From assembly GCF_020193655.1 (NCBI RefSeq), contig NZ_JADYVE010000005.1:310001-374000 (forward strand): a stretch of 64,000 bases of DNA. Direction: 5' to 3'. Each line of letters opens with the position of its first letter. Position 1 is the stretch's first letter. Shown one piece after another: positions 17,594 to 26,682 of the stretch. This DNA comes from Ensifer sp. IC3342 (lineage in GTDB: Bacteria > Pseudomonadota > Alphaproteobacteria > Rhizobiales > Rhizobiaceae). The notes below the pieces were generated by a model, which saw only the letters and a list, made by a program, of their open reading frames with translations, was not told the DNA's origin and ran no database searches. Position numbers and translations under genes: made by a program.

Positions 17594-19452
17594 ATGGACG
17601 ACCCGACCGACACCAACAGGCCGAAGACGTCGCCGACCGTATCATCGATCGGCTTGGCGGAAAAATCGTCCTCGCGCTTCCGCTCGGGCTTGGCAAGGCC
17701 AATCTGGTCGCCAACGCGCTCTTCGAGCGGGCTGTTGCCGACAGCGCGATAGAGCTTTCGATTTTTACGGGCCTGACGCTGGAAAGGCCTTCCTGGTCGA
17801 GCGACATGGAGCGCCGTTTGATCGCGCCGTTGAACGAGCGGCTGTTTTCAGGCTATCCAGACCTCGCTTATGCCAAAGCGCTGCGCGAAGGTACGCTCCC
17901 GGAAAACATCCGCGTCAGCGAGTTCTTTTTTGTCGCCGGGCGCTGGCTGACTGTTGAGGAAGCCCAACAAAACTATATCTCGGCCAACTACGCACATGCC
18001 GGCCGCTACATCCTCGACCGCGGCATCAATGTCATCGCGCAACTCGTAGCCAAGCGCGGCGACGGCATGGAATACAGTCTGTCCTGCAACACTGACATTA
18101 CGCTCGACATTCTGCCGGCGCTGAAGGCACGACGAAAGCCTTTCCTTCTTGTGGGCGAGGTGAACTCGCATTTGCCGTTCATGCCGGGCGAGGCAGTGCT
18201 GCCCGCCAGCGAGTTCGACCTCATTCTCGATGGACCTGATTGCAAACGGGCGCTCTTCATCGTCCCGAAGCAGCCCGTGTCGACCATCGATCATGCCGTC
18301 GGCATCCATGCAGCAAGCCTGGTAAAGGACGGCGGGACGTTGCAGGTCGGCATCGGCTCACTCGGCGATGCGTTTGTCGCCGCCCTGATACTGCGACACC
18401 GGGAGCCCGAGCGCTTCGCCGAGACACTGCAAAGACTCTTTCCGTCCAACCGCATCGAAGGTCGGGAGACAAGTGGCTTCGAAACCGGCCTCTATGCCGC
18501 GAGCGAGATGTTCGTCGATGGTTTTGTGAATCTCTACCAGGAAGGAATACTGAAGCGCCGAGCATCCGATGGCGCGATCCTCCATGCCGGTTTCTTCGTC
18601 GGCGGCGAGGCGCTGCGCCGGTTTCTCAGGGAATTGCCCGAAGAGCAGCGCCCACTCTTTCAGATGCGCGGCATATCTTTTGTCAACGAACTCTATGGCG
18701 ACCAGGCGGCGAAGCGTGCCGACCGAGTGGAGGCGCGGTTCGTCAACAGCGCGATGATGGTGACCCTTCTCGGCGCCACGGTATCCGACGCGCTTTCGGA
18801 CGGTCGCGTCGTCTCCGGGGTGGGCGGGCAGTATGATCTCGCTGCCCAGGCCTTCGCTCTTGAAGGTGCGCGCTCCATCATCACGCTCAACGCAGCGCGG
18901 CGGGCGCACGGCCGTCGCCAGTCGCGGCTTGTCTGGTCCTATGGTCACGCGACGCTGCCGCGCCACCTACGCGATATCGTCGTGACCGAGTATGGCGTTG
19001 CAGACCTGCGCGGCAAGTCAGATCGCGACTGCGTCATCGCCATGCTGAATATTGCCGATTCTGCTTTCCAAGACGAACTGCTTGATGCCGCGAAGTCTGC
19101 CGGCAAGATCGAGAAGGACTATGCCATTCCGGCAGTTTTCCGCAGGAATACGCCCGAGCGGATTGCTGAGGCGTTGGCGCGGCTGCGAGAGGCGGGCTGG
19201 TGTGCCAGATTCCCATTTGGCACGGAGTTTACGCCGGAGGAGCAGCGCTTGATTCCGGCACTCGAACATCTGCGGCATACAAGCGCCTCAAGGAGGTCCC
19301 TTCTTGCGGCGATCTTTTCGGCGCTTCGCGAGAGGCAACCTGATGCGCAGGAGCGGAACGCTCTTGAGAGGATGCAACTCGCCGCTCCCCTGGACCTGCG
19401 CGAGCGCATCTATGCCAAGCTGCTTCTTTGGGCGCTGAGGCATGGCGGATGA
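17590..19452 (+). CDS. Acetyl-CoA hydrolase/CoA-transferase family protein
   Basis: A 620-residue protein starting at a GTG that overlaps the FadJ-like stop. The C-terminal half shows the acetyl-CoA hydrolase/transferase signatures: DGGTLQVGIGSLGDAFVAAL, GISFVNELYG, GVGGQYDLAAQA, and TEYGVADLRGKSDRD. It should move CoA between acetate and another acid or hydrolyse acetyl-CoA. It is longer than the 500-residue norm and the N-terminal domain is less typical. Coupling to thiolase and FadJ suggests it recycles CoA when acetyl-CoA accumulates, or hands CoA to an incoming acid. Confidence 0.8.
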   Translation: MNGRPDRHQQAEDVADRIIDRLGGKIVLALPLGLGKANLVANALFERAVADSAIELSIFTGLTLERPSWSSDMERRLIAPLNERLFSGYPDLAYAKALREGTLPENIRVSEFFFVAGRWLTVEEAQQNYISANYAHAGRYILDRGINVIAQLVAKRGDGMEYSLSCNTDITLDILPALKARRKPFLLVGEVNSHLPFMPGEAVLPASEFDLILDGPDCKRALFIVPKQPVSTIDHAVGIHAASLVKDGGTLQVGIGSLGDAFVAALILRHREPERFAETLQRLFPSNRIEGRETSGFETGLYAASEMFVDGFVNLYQEGILKRRASDGAILHAGFFVGGEALRRFLRELPEEQRPLFQMRGISFVNELYGDQAAKRADRVEARFVNSAMMVTLLGATVSDALSDGRVVSGVGGQYDLAAQAFALEGARSIITLNAARRAHGRRQSRLVWSYGHATLPRHLRDIVVTEYGVADLRGKSDRDCVIAMLNIADSAFQDELLDAAKSAGKIEKDYAIPAVFRRNTPERIAEALARLREAGWCARFPFGTEFTPEEQRLIPALEHLRHTSASRRSLLAAIFSALRERQPDAQERNALERMQLAAPLDLRERIYAKLLLWALRHGG

Positions 19453-19471
19453 CGTCTCGACGCTCGCGGCA

Positions 19472-21733
19472 CTATCCCGCTCGCTCGCGATGTTCAGCGC
19501 GTCTCGCGCGAGCGGCGAGTGGTGAAATTTCGTCCATGGCGAATGCATCCACGGCTATCACGCGGTCCACCGCCGCTCTGGCCTCTGCCAACTTCTCAAA
19601 TTCCCTTTCGGTGATAGTACCTTCGTCGCGGGCCCTCTCAGGATCTCGAATACCTTCTTCCCGCATTTTGCGCTCTATTGGCGCCAGGCCGGTGACCATC
19701 TTGAATGCGCTTTCCAGATCCCTCAACGGGTGCTCCTTGCGCCCCTCGCCGAGGTAGATGTCCGGCGTCAACCGCTCGCGCTGGGATGAATCCTTCATCA
19801 GCGTTTCTGCCACCGCACTCGTCAGCTTGTCCGACGGCATCGACCTGGAAATGCCCACGGGGAAGGCGAACAGCCTGACTAGGAACGCGGCCCAGCGCGC
19901 CGGCAGATTTTCGAGCGCACCGGCGAAAGCGGTTGCCATGCGGCTTTGGCCCTGAAGCATCACGTAGTCGACGATCGGCTGGTCCTCCTCCGGCCGTCGC
20001 TCCGTCTCGAACCGCTTCAGCACGGCACTGAGCAGATAGAGTTCGGAGAGCACATCGCCGAGACGGGCCGATATCATTTCCTTGCGCTTGAGCGCGCCGC
20101 CCAACGTCAGTAAGGCGAAATCGGAAAGCAGCGCGAAAGCCGCGGCATAGCGCGAAAGCTGCTTCCAGTGGTGCGGCATCGACACGGCATCTGGCGCCGG
20201 CGCGATGCGCCCGCCCGACCAGCCGCGCACAAGGGTCCGCCAGGCGGTGGCGAAAATATGTCCGGCATGGCTCCAGAACGCTTTGTCGAAAGCTTCCAGG
20301 CCCTTGGGGTCATTCTTGTCCGACAGCGCCAGCAACTCGTCGAGTATGTATGGATGCGAGCGGATCGCGCCCTGTCCAAAGATCATCAGATTTCGCGTCA
20401 GAATGTTGGCACCCTCGACCGTGATGCCGATCGGCACCGCGCGATGCTCTCCGCCGAGATAGTTCCTCGGTCCGTCGATGATTGTCTTGCCGCCGTGGAT
20501 GTCCATCGCCTTCTGGACGGATTCGCGCATGCGTTCGGTGGCATGAAATTTCATGATTGCCGAGATGACCGATGGCCTGTGTCCCTCGTCGAGGGCAGCG
20601 ATAGTCAGGCGCCTCGCGGCGTCGATCAGATAAGCATTGGCGGCCAGGTCCGCGAGTGGCTGTTGGATGCCCTCGAACATGCCGATCGGCACATCGAATT
20701 GGGTCCTGATGCGGGCATAGGCTCCCGTAGCACGGGCGCATAGGGCAGCTGATGCGGCCGCCTGGGAGGGTAGCGAGATACCGCGGCCGGCGGCAAGCGC
20801 CGTCATCAGCATCTTCCAGCCTGCCCCACTTTGCCCTACGCCGCCCAGAATATGGTCGAGCGGCACGAACACGTCCTTTCCGTAGAGTGGCCCGTTCTGG
20901 AAATAGGTGAATTGCGGAATATGCCGCTCGCCATACGTAACGCCGGGCGTCGCCGTCGGCAGCAGCGCAACCGTAATGCCCAGCTTCTCGCCTCGACCGA
21001 GATGGTTTTCCGGGTCATACATCTTGAAGGCTAGACCCATGAGAGTGGCGACCGGACCGAGCGTAATGTAGCGCTTATGGAAATTGAGCCGGATGCCGAG
21101 AACCTTCTTCCCCTTCCACTGGCCGTACTCCACGATTCCGGTGTCTTTCATCGCGGCCGCATCCGATCCGGCATCCGGGGAGGTAAGGCCGAAGCAGGGT
21201 ATATCGAGGCCGGAAGCAAGCCTGGGGAGCCAGTAATCGCGCTGCTCGTCGGTGCCGAAGTGCAGGAGCAGTTCGCCAGGCCCTAGTGAGTTCGGCACCA
21301 TGACCGTCACGCCTGCCACGACGCTGCAGGAACAAACTGTGCGCACGACCTCCGAATGCGCGGCGTTGGAGAAGCCGAGGCCACCATATTTCTTGGGGAT
21401 GATCATGCCGAAGAATTTCTTCTCGCGCATGAAACCCCAGACTTCCCGTGGCAGATCGCGGTCCTCCCAGACGACCCTCCACTCGTCCACCATCGCACAG
21501 AGCTCTCGCACGGGGCCGTCCATGAAGGCCTGCTCCTCCTCCGATAGGCGCGCCTGCGGCATTGCGACGAGCTTGTTCCAGTCTGGATTGCCGGTAAACA
21601 GCTCCCGGTCCCACCACACTGTGCCGGCATTTATAGCCTCGCGTTCCGTCTCCGAGATCGGTGGCATTGTGCGTGTCGCCCATCTGAAAATCGGCTTGGT
21701 GATCATATCTCGGCGAAGCGTGCGCAGGATCAT
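19472..21733 (-). CDS. fadE: Acyl-CoA dehydrogenase FadE
   Basis: The 753-residue protein aligns along its length with E. coli FadE from memory: MPPISETEREAINAGTVWWD, VPNSLGPGELLLHFGT, CFGLTSPDAGSDA, KRYITLGPVAT, AITVEGANILTRNLMIFGQG-like and the C-terminal DUF1974 region. It lacks the N-terminal membrane helix of the E. coli enzyme. It oxidises acyl-CoA to enoyl-CoA with FAD, the first beta-oxidation step. Convergent with the hydrolase gene, only 19 bases apart. Start uncertain: ATGs at 21733 and 21706 are both possible. Confidence 0.88.
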   Translation of the reverse strand: MILRTLRRDMITKPIFRWATRTMPPISETEREAINAGTVWWDRELFTGNPDWNKLVAMPQARLSEEEQAFMDGPVRELCAMVDEWRVVWEDRDLPREVWGFMREKKFFGMIIPKKYGGLGFSNAAHSEVVRTVCSCSVVAGVTVMVPNSLGPGELLLHFGTDEQRDYWLPRLASGLDIPCFGLTSPDAGSDAAAMKDTGIVEYGQWKGKKVLGIRLNFHKRYITLGPVATLMGLAFKMYDPENHLGRGEKLGITVALLPTATPGVTYGERHIPQFTYFQNGPLYGKDVFVPLDHILGGVGQSGAGWKMLMTALAAGRGISLPSQAAASAALCARATGAYARIRTQFDVPIGMFEGIQQPLADLAANAYLIDAARRLTIAALDEGHRPSVISAIMKFHATERMRESVQKAMDIHGGKTIIDGPRNYLGGEHRAVPIGITVEGANILTRNLMIFGQGAIRSHPYILDELLALSDKNDPKGLEAFDKAFWSHAGHIFATAWRTLVRGWSGGRIAPAPDAVSMPHHWKQLSRYAAAFALLSDFALLTLGGALKRKEMISARLGDVLSELYLLSAVLKRFETERRPEEDQPIVDYVMLQGQSRMATAFAGALENLPARWAAFLVRLFAFPVGISRSMPSDKLTSAVAETLMKDSSQRERLTPDIYLGEGRKEHPLRDLESAFKMVTGLAPIERKMREEGIRDPERARDEGTITEREFEKLAEARAAVDRVIAVDAFAMDEISPLAARARRAEHRERAG

Positions 21734-22064
21734 GGATCAGGATCTCGGTTCCCATACACGACGGACAACGGTGCGCGCCGCGATGAGTTCCCGACCGGCC
21801 CGAAACTGGAACAGCGTTCCTGGCCGCCCGTGAGTTCCATCAGGATCATTGGCGCTCAACGTTCCAGAGTTTGCTGTTGAGGCCCGTTTATCCAAATCCC
21901 GGGATCGGGCATTCGAACCTCCTTTTAGGGCGGTCAGATTGATAACTTCCCCTGCATAGCCTTTCCGTTCGGCGATCTTGAAGGTAACGATACACGAGCA
22001 ACATCTCCGTGTGGATGGAGAACAGGAGGCGTTCTCGCCCCATGGGCTGCGCCGCAGATGGACG
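21734..22064. other. Intergenic stretch between divergent genes, no gene seen
   Basis: It separates fadE (minus) from the pentapeptide gene (plus) and should hold both promoters. I saw no palindrome good enough to call an operator, and no coding signature. Confidence 0.5.
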
Positions 22065-22689
22065 ATGATGGCTGAACGACGATACGGCGAAGCGCGCCCG
22101 AAAACCGACACTACCCTTGCTGGCGCGGACTGGTATGGCCGGCAGATCGAGCGCGAGCGTCATGAAAACACGCTGTTCGTCGATCTCGACCTGACCGAGG
22201 CGCAGACCGTCGGGGTGGTCTTCCACGAATGCATCTTCCGCCGTGCCCGCTTCAATGCCTCCTCGCATCAGGCGAGCGCCTTCGTCAACTGCACTTTCGT
22301 CTCCTGCAAGTTCTTCGACAGCCGTTTCACGGAGTGCAAGTTCGTCGGCAGCATGTTCGATGCTTGCGAATTCGACCAGATGCGGGTTTCGGGGGGCGAT
22401 TGGTCCTTTGCCGGCCTCCCTGGCGCCGCACTCGGCCGCGCCTCCTTCAAGGACACCCGCCTCCGGGAGGCGGATCTCACGGGCGCCTCCTGCAATGGAG
22501 GCTCCCTGCGGGATGTCGATCTCTCCGGCGCTTGGCTGCACGGCGTGGACTTTTTCCGCCTGCGATCTTCGGGGCAGCGACCTGAGCGCGATCGAACCGG
22601 AAAACATCCGCCTGAAGGGTGCGATCATCACGATCGACCAGACCATCGTCATTGCCGAGGCTCTGGGTCTCGAAGTGCGGCGGAAGTGA
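22065..22689 (+). pseudogene. Pentapeptide-repeat protein, frameshifted in a T-run
   Basis: From the ATG at 22065 the frame encodes a right-handed beta-helix of A(D/N)LXX-type repeats: FRRARFN, FVNCTFVSCKFFDSRF, CKFVGSMFDACEF, TRLREADLTGASC, LRDVDLSGAWLHGVDF. At a run of five T at 22548-22552 the frame is lost. Removing one T restores SACDLRGSDLSAIEPEN and IRLKGAIITIDQT to a stop at 22689. The whole gene would be about 208 residues. It is either a recent pseudogene, a sequencing error in a homopolymer, or slippage-prone. Function of such stand-alone repeat proteins is mostly unknown; some protect gyrase. Confidence 0.75.
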
Positions 22690-22703
22690 TCGTTTCCGGT
22701 CTC

Positions 22704-22803
22704 CAGCGCCGCGCGTCTTACCAGACGCGCAAAGGACGGTGTAGCGCTTTGAATTGCTGCTTGTCTCCCTAAATCAAGGTCGGTTCAAGGAGACATGCAG
22801 TAG
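22704..22803. repeat. Rhizobial palindromic intergenic repeat (RIME-like), copy 2, reversed
   Basis: GCGCGTCT and AGACGCGC pair around TACC at 22711-22730, followed by GTAGCGCTTTGAATTGCTGC and a longer dyad of TGTCTCC with GGAGACA. The order of modules is the reverse of the copy at 7629. Its right end abuts the truncated cupin gene. Confidence 0.7.
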
Positions 22804-22805
22804 CC

Positions 22806-23065
22806 TCAGGCCGGGCGATGTCTTCCATGTGCCCGGCGGCGCCAAGCACGCCTTCCGCAACCGATCGGACGCGCCGGCGGTGATGATCATCGTCAGCACC
22901 GACAGGATTGGACGCTTCTTCCGCGAGGTCGGCATACGTGTAACTGCGACACTGGAGCGGCTGGGGCCGCCTCCGGACGAGATGATCCAGCACTTCCTGG
23001 AGATGTCTGCGCGATACGGCTACTGGAACGCCTCGCTCGACGAGAACGCACGGATCGGCCTCTAG
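22806..23065 (+). pseudogene. Cupin-domain protein, 5' end replaced by palindromic repeat
   Basis: LRPGDVFHVPGGAKHAFRN and APAVMIIVS are the second half of a cupin barrel with its conserved Pro, Gly and His. A C-terminal tail follows (REVGIRVTATLERLGPPP and a helix ending in IGL). The codons upstream of about 22806 come from the palindromic repeat, and the first cupin motif with its metal-binding His and Glu is absent. The open frame starts at an ATG inside the repeat, so the gene is a remnant. Confidence 0.7.
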
Positions 23066-23104
23066 CCGCGGACCGATTTGACGTGCCGACAGGGAAATAT
23101 CACA

Positions 23105-23329
23105 ATGAGCAGTTCAGCAATCAGCTTCGGGATGCGGGCAATCGCTACGCTCCCGCGCAATCCGCTCAAGCGTCGGTTCATCCGGGTTCGCGAAGAGGTT
23201 CGCATGCGCCGCGAACTTGAAAGCTTGATGAAGCTCGATGACCGCGCGCTCGCCGATATCGGCCTTAGCCATGACGAGCTTCGCTGCATCGCCATGCTAG
23301 CAGCGAACAGGACGCGGCGCGCTCGCTGA
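23105..23329 (+). CDS. DUF1127 small basic protein
   Basis: The 74-residue product has a basic N-terminal half and the DUF1127 core ELESLMKLDDRALADIGLSHDEL at its C-terminal half, with the invariant Leu-Asp-Asp...Asp-Ile-Gly. Some short DUF1127 proteins in alphaproteobacteria act in RNA turnover and phosphate or carbon homeostasis; most are uncharacterised. This is the longer form with an N-terminal extension. It lies alone between a cupin remnant and the GFA gene. Confidence 0.75.
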   Translation: MSSSAISFGMRAIATLPRNPLKRRFIRVREEVRMRRELESLMKLDDRALADIGLSHDELRCIAMLAANRTRRAR

Positions 23330-23521
23330 CAGTGCCCGGACGTCGGTGACGACCGGTGAACGAGGTTCACGTCATGACGAAATCTCAATCATTGGGACCG
23401 GTACGGCCGGCCTGCTTCCCTCCATGGCAGGTCGTCGTTGCGGAGGAGGCGAATGACACAACTGATTACCAGTTGCTTCAGCGAATCATCAGGGCCAGCG
23501 CTTAGCTTGCGCAGGTTCGCC

Positions 23522-23938
23522 TCAATCAGGATACCGATCGAATACCGGTAGCTCATGGATATGCGCAGCCCAGGGCAGGCGCTCGGCAACCTGAACCTGG
23601 ATGTCGGGACTAACCGCCGTCGGATCGTCGAGGGTGGCTATTTGCACATCGACGATCCCGGGAATCAGCGCTTCGTTCAGATAGTAGAGACCCGTTCCGC
23701 ATGTCGCACAGAAATGCCGGTGCGCTTGGCCGTTGGACGACCAGGCACGGGCTTCGCCTTTCGTGATTCGAAGGCTGCTGGCCGGCACTCCCATCCAGCC
23801 GACCATCGGCGCACCCGACGAACGACGACAATCCTCACAGTGACAGATCGCCGCATGAACGGGCCGATCCACCTCATAACGGACGGCACCGCAACGGCAT
23901 CCGCCAGTTAATCGGGCATTCGAGGCGGCTTCAATCAT
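23522..23938 (-). CDS. GFA (glutathione-dependent formaldehyde-activating-like) zinc protein
   Basis: The 138-residue protein has the GFA fold motifs: GGCRCGAVRYEV, CHCEDCRRSSGAPM and FCATCGTGLYY, giving the cysteines that bind two zinc ions. Members resemble the Gfa and CENP-V families; most have no tested activity, and only one was linked to formaldehyde-glutathione adduct formation. The active-site loop CHCEDCR is intact. It appears monocistronic. Precise substrate cannot be told from sequence. Confidence 0.85.
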   Translation of the reverse strand: MIEAASNARLTGGCRCGAVRYEVDRPVHAAICHCEDCRRSSGAPMVGWMGVPASSLRITKGEARAWSSNGQAHRHFCATCGTGLYYLNEALIPGIVDVQIATLDDPTAVSPDIQVQVAERLPWAAHIHELPVFDRYPD

Positions 23939-24434
23939 CGCCTAGTCCTCCTTCCACACATCAATTGTCGTCGGCGCAAACCCGGCCGGCATCTCATCTC
24001 GACATGGCTCTCCGGTTTCCGCATATGGTTTGCGAGAGGTTACTGGTCTTCTCGTTCCAAGCCAATGACCTGTCCTTCGACGCGGCGATCACAACAGCCT
24101 TGCTGGCATCGTTCGCTGCCCCAGCGATTACGCTTCGCCATATCTGCAATCGCGTTTTAGCGTCGTGATGCTTTCGAGCGGCAGCCATCGCCCAATGCAG
24201 TCAACCGGATTCCGCGCTTTTCACGCTGGACTCGTGATTCCTCTCCGCATGCACCTATGTTCTGCAGGGATCGCGGACCGAAGTGGCCCTGTGGCGAAAA
24301 TCCCAAAACCCGCGACGTAACTAGTTTTAGGAGTTTCGCGACAGGAAGCCCACAGAAGGGTGGAACAACGTCACTGGCATCAGCGGCCGGGACCATGTGG
24401 TTACGAATAGGACCGACATAACGGAGTCGCCGAT
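23939..24434. other. About 500 bases without a recognisable gene
   Basis: Short open frames on both strands have no family signature and no good start sites. A palindromic repeat was not found. It probably carries the promoter of the VOC gene and spacer DNA. Confidence 0.5.
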
Positions 24435-24812
24435 ATGATCAGAATTGGTTCAATCGTAATCCATTGCTACGAGTTCGAGCGCATGGTCGCGTTCTGGCAG
24501 GAGGCATTGCATTATGTTCCGCGAGCGCCGGCGAGCGGTGGCTGGATTGTCCTTTGTGATCCCGAAGGCCGTGGTCCCAATATTTCATTTCAGGCTCGTG
24601 ATCGCCGCGACTGGAGGAGAAGCTGGCTGCACTTGGACCTTTATACCGAGTGTCAGCAGGAGGAAGTTCGTCGTCTGCTGACGATCGGAGCGAAACAATA
24701 TGCGTGGCGCTATCCGCAAAACGCTGATTACGTGGTCTTACAGGATCCGGACGGCAATCTTTTCTGCGTTGTGCAAAAGTCGCATGCCAAACGCGAGGGA
24801 GAGAAGGGGTGA
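24435..24812 (+). CDS. VOC (glyoxalase/bleomycin-resistance) superfamily protein
   Basis: The 125-residue protein shows the paired beta-alpha-beta-beta-beta units of this fold: IGSIVIHCYEFERMVAFWQE, SWLHLDLYTECQQEEVRRLL, and the closing YVVLQDPDGNLFCVVQ. It resembles the Glyoxalase_6-like group with unknown substrate. Metal-binding His and Glu positions are plausible (His12, His in WLHLDLY) but a full set is not certain. Monocistronic. Confidence 0.75.
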   Translation: MIRIGSIVIHCYEFERMVAFWQEALHYVPRAPASGGWIVLCDPEGRGPNISFQARDRRDWRRSWLHLDLYTECQQEEVRRLLTIGAKQYAWRYPQNADYVVLQDPDGNLFCVVQKSHAKREGEKG

Positions 24813-25144
24813 CTTGGCATCGGCTCCACATGCACCGGCTTGAAGAAGCCGGTGTGGGCTAGATGCGCCAGTGCGGGCATCGTGGCGGTTTGCTCTCCTC
24901 TTCGTCGGTGGCCGTTCTCGAGGACTACTGCGCTACTAAGTGGTGCGCGCTGGGCACGGCGGTCGCTGCTTGGATGCCCGCCATGCTTATCACTCTGGCG
25001 TGCTTCATCTTCCCACCTGACCCATCCCGGCAAATTACGAGGCATTCGCAACGGATTACAAATTGTTCATTTTCGGAATGAGCCGAATTGCGGACGCATT
25101 TGGCCCGGAGGCTGTCACCGTTCAGTGATCAGGAGGTGACCGCC
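24813..25144. other. Intergenic stretch, no gene seen
   Basis: No coding signature on either strand. The right end carries the AGGAGGTGA ribosome binding site of the DUF1800 gene. Confidence 0.5.
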
Positions 25145-26671
25145 ATGAGCCTCTCCTTTCCGACAATGGCCGCGATCCGGTTCGGCTATGGTTTCCGACC
25201 GGGCGAGGTGCCGCCGCAGAGCAAGGACCAGCTACTTAGTCAGATGGTGAGCGGTGCTCGGAGTGCACCGTCCTTTCTTGCCGACGGCATCGATGGACGG
25301 CATCAGCAGATTGCCGACCTGCAGGACGAATTGCGGGAATTGCGCCAGAGCGGCGACGAGCAGGCGCGCCGGGTGAAGCGCAAGGCGATCCAGAAGCGCG
25401 TACTGCACGGCTTCCAGCGCGACGCCAATGCGCGGCTGATGCAGGCCGTGCTTTCGCCGAACGGCTTCTACGAGCGGCTTGCCGCCTTCTGGACCGACCA
25501 TTTCTCGACGAGCGCCAACAAGAGCCTGCCGATGCGGATGATCGTACCGCTTTACGAGGCGGAAGCGATCCGGCCGCATCTCGGCGGCTCGTTCCGCGAT
25601 CTGCTGCGCAACGCTACCGAGCATCCGGCGATGCTCATCTATCTGGATCAGGCGCAGTCGCAGGGACCGGATTCGCCTGGCGGCATGAAGCGGAAGAAGG
25701 GATTGAACGAGAACCTCGGCCGCGAGCTCCTCGAGTTGCATACCCTGGGCGCGGGCAGCGGCTATACACAGGCCGATGTCCGCGCCGCAGCGATGGTGCT
25801 GACAGGATTGACGATCGACCGCCAGGATATGGACGTCGCTTTCCGTCCGGGCATTGCGGAGCCGGGCGAGCACACGGTACTCGGCGTCAGCTATGGCGGC
25901 GCGAAACGAAAGCCGAAGGACTATCTGGCGCTGCTCGACGATCTCGCGGCCCATCCGAAGACGGCGGAGCACCTCAGCCGCAAGCTTGCTGCCCATTTCG
26001 TCTCCGACCAGCCGTCCAGCGAGATGGTGGCGGCAATGGCGGATGCCTGGAAGAAGACGGACGGCGACCTGATGGCCGTCTGCGGCGCGATGCTCGACCA
26101 TCCGGCGGCATGGCGGGACGAGGGAGCGAAGGCGCGTCAGCCGTTCGACTATGTCGTGGCCGGGCTGAGGGCGCTGAATGCCGGTGGCGGCGATGGCGCG
26201 GTAGGCGCGTTCATGCAGGCCCATCAGGATGACGGCGACGGCGGCGATGCGACGATGCCGCCGCAGGCAATGGCGGGGGAGGGCAGCGCTATGGGCGGCG
26301 ATACCGGCGCGATGGCGGCCGATCCCGAGGACGCGGCGGCATCGAGACGGCGCAAGGCCTTCCAGACGGCGCGCGTGCTGGGGCAGGGCGCGTTGCGGCG
26401 CATGGGCCAGCCGACATGGCTGCCGCCGAGCCCGGCGGGCTTCGAAGAGAATTTCTCCACCTGGATCACCGGGAGTCAGCTTGCCGAGCGGCTTGCCTGG
26501 GCGCGGCGTGCCTCCGCTCAGTTCGGCAAGGACCAGGATCCGCGCGAATTCCTGAAAGCGACGCTTGCCGATGCGGCGCGCGACGAGACAATCCGCGTCG
26601 TCGCCCAGGCGCCGAACAGGGTCAGCGGCCTGACGTTGGTGCTGGCCTCGCCCGAGTTCAACCGCCGATAA
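25145..26671 (+). CDS. DUF1800 family protein
   Basis: I use the ATG at 25145, eight bases after AGGAGGTGA, giving 508 residues. DUF1800 hallmarks are LSPNGFYERLAAFWTDHFST near residue 105, LGRELLELHTLGAGSGYTQADV, and RKLAAHFVSDQPS. A low-complexity acidic, Gly and Met rich insert lies at about residues 360-400, between the conserved parts. No signal peptide is obvious. Genes of this family nearly always precede a DUF1501 gene, as here 11 bases downstream, and the two are thought to act together, possibly in extracellular or surface material. No reaction is known. Confidence 0.85.
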   Translation: MSLSFPTMAAIRFGYGFRPGEVPPQSKDQLLSQMVSGARSAPSFLADGIDGRHQQIADLQDELRELRQSGDEQARRVKRKAIQKRVLHGFQRDANARLMQAVLSPNGFYERLAAFWTDHFSTSANKSLPMRMIVPLYEAEAIRPHLGGSFRDLLRNATEHPAMLIYLDQAQSQGPDSPGGMKRKKGLNENLGRELLELHTLGAGSGYTQADVRAAAMVLTGLTIDRQDMDVAFRPGIAEPGEHTVLGVSYGGAKRKPKDYLALLDDLAAHPKTAEHLSRKLAAHFVSDQPSSEMVAAMADAWKKTDGDLMAVCGAMLDHPAAWRDEGAKARQPFDYVVAGLRALNAGGGDGAVGAFMQAHQDDGDGGDATMPPQAMAGEGSAMGGDTGAMAADPEDAAASRRRKAFQTARVLGQGALRRMGQPTWLPPSPAGFEENFSTWITGSQLAERLAWARRASAQFGKDQDPREFLKATLADAARDETIRVVAQAPNRVSGLTLVLASPEFNRR

Positions 26672-26682
26672 GGAGCACGATC

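Noticed and set aside
26416..26682. Upstream extension of the DUF1501 frame
   Set aside because: It lies in the DUF1800 gene; the ATG at 26683 has the ribosome binding site and the Tat signal.
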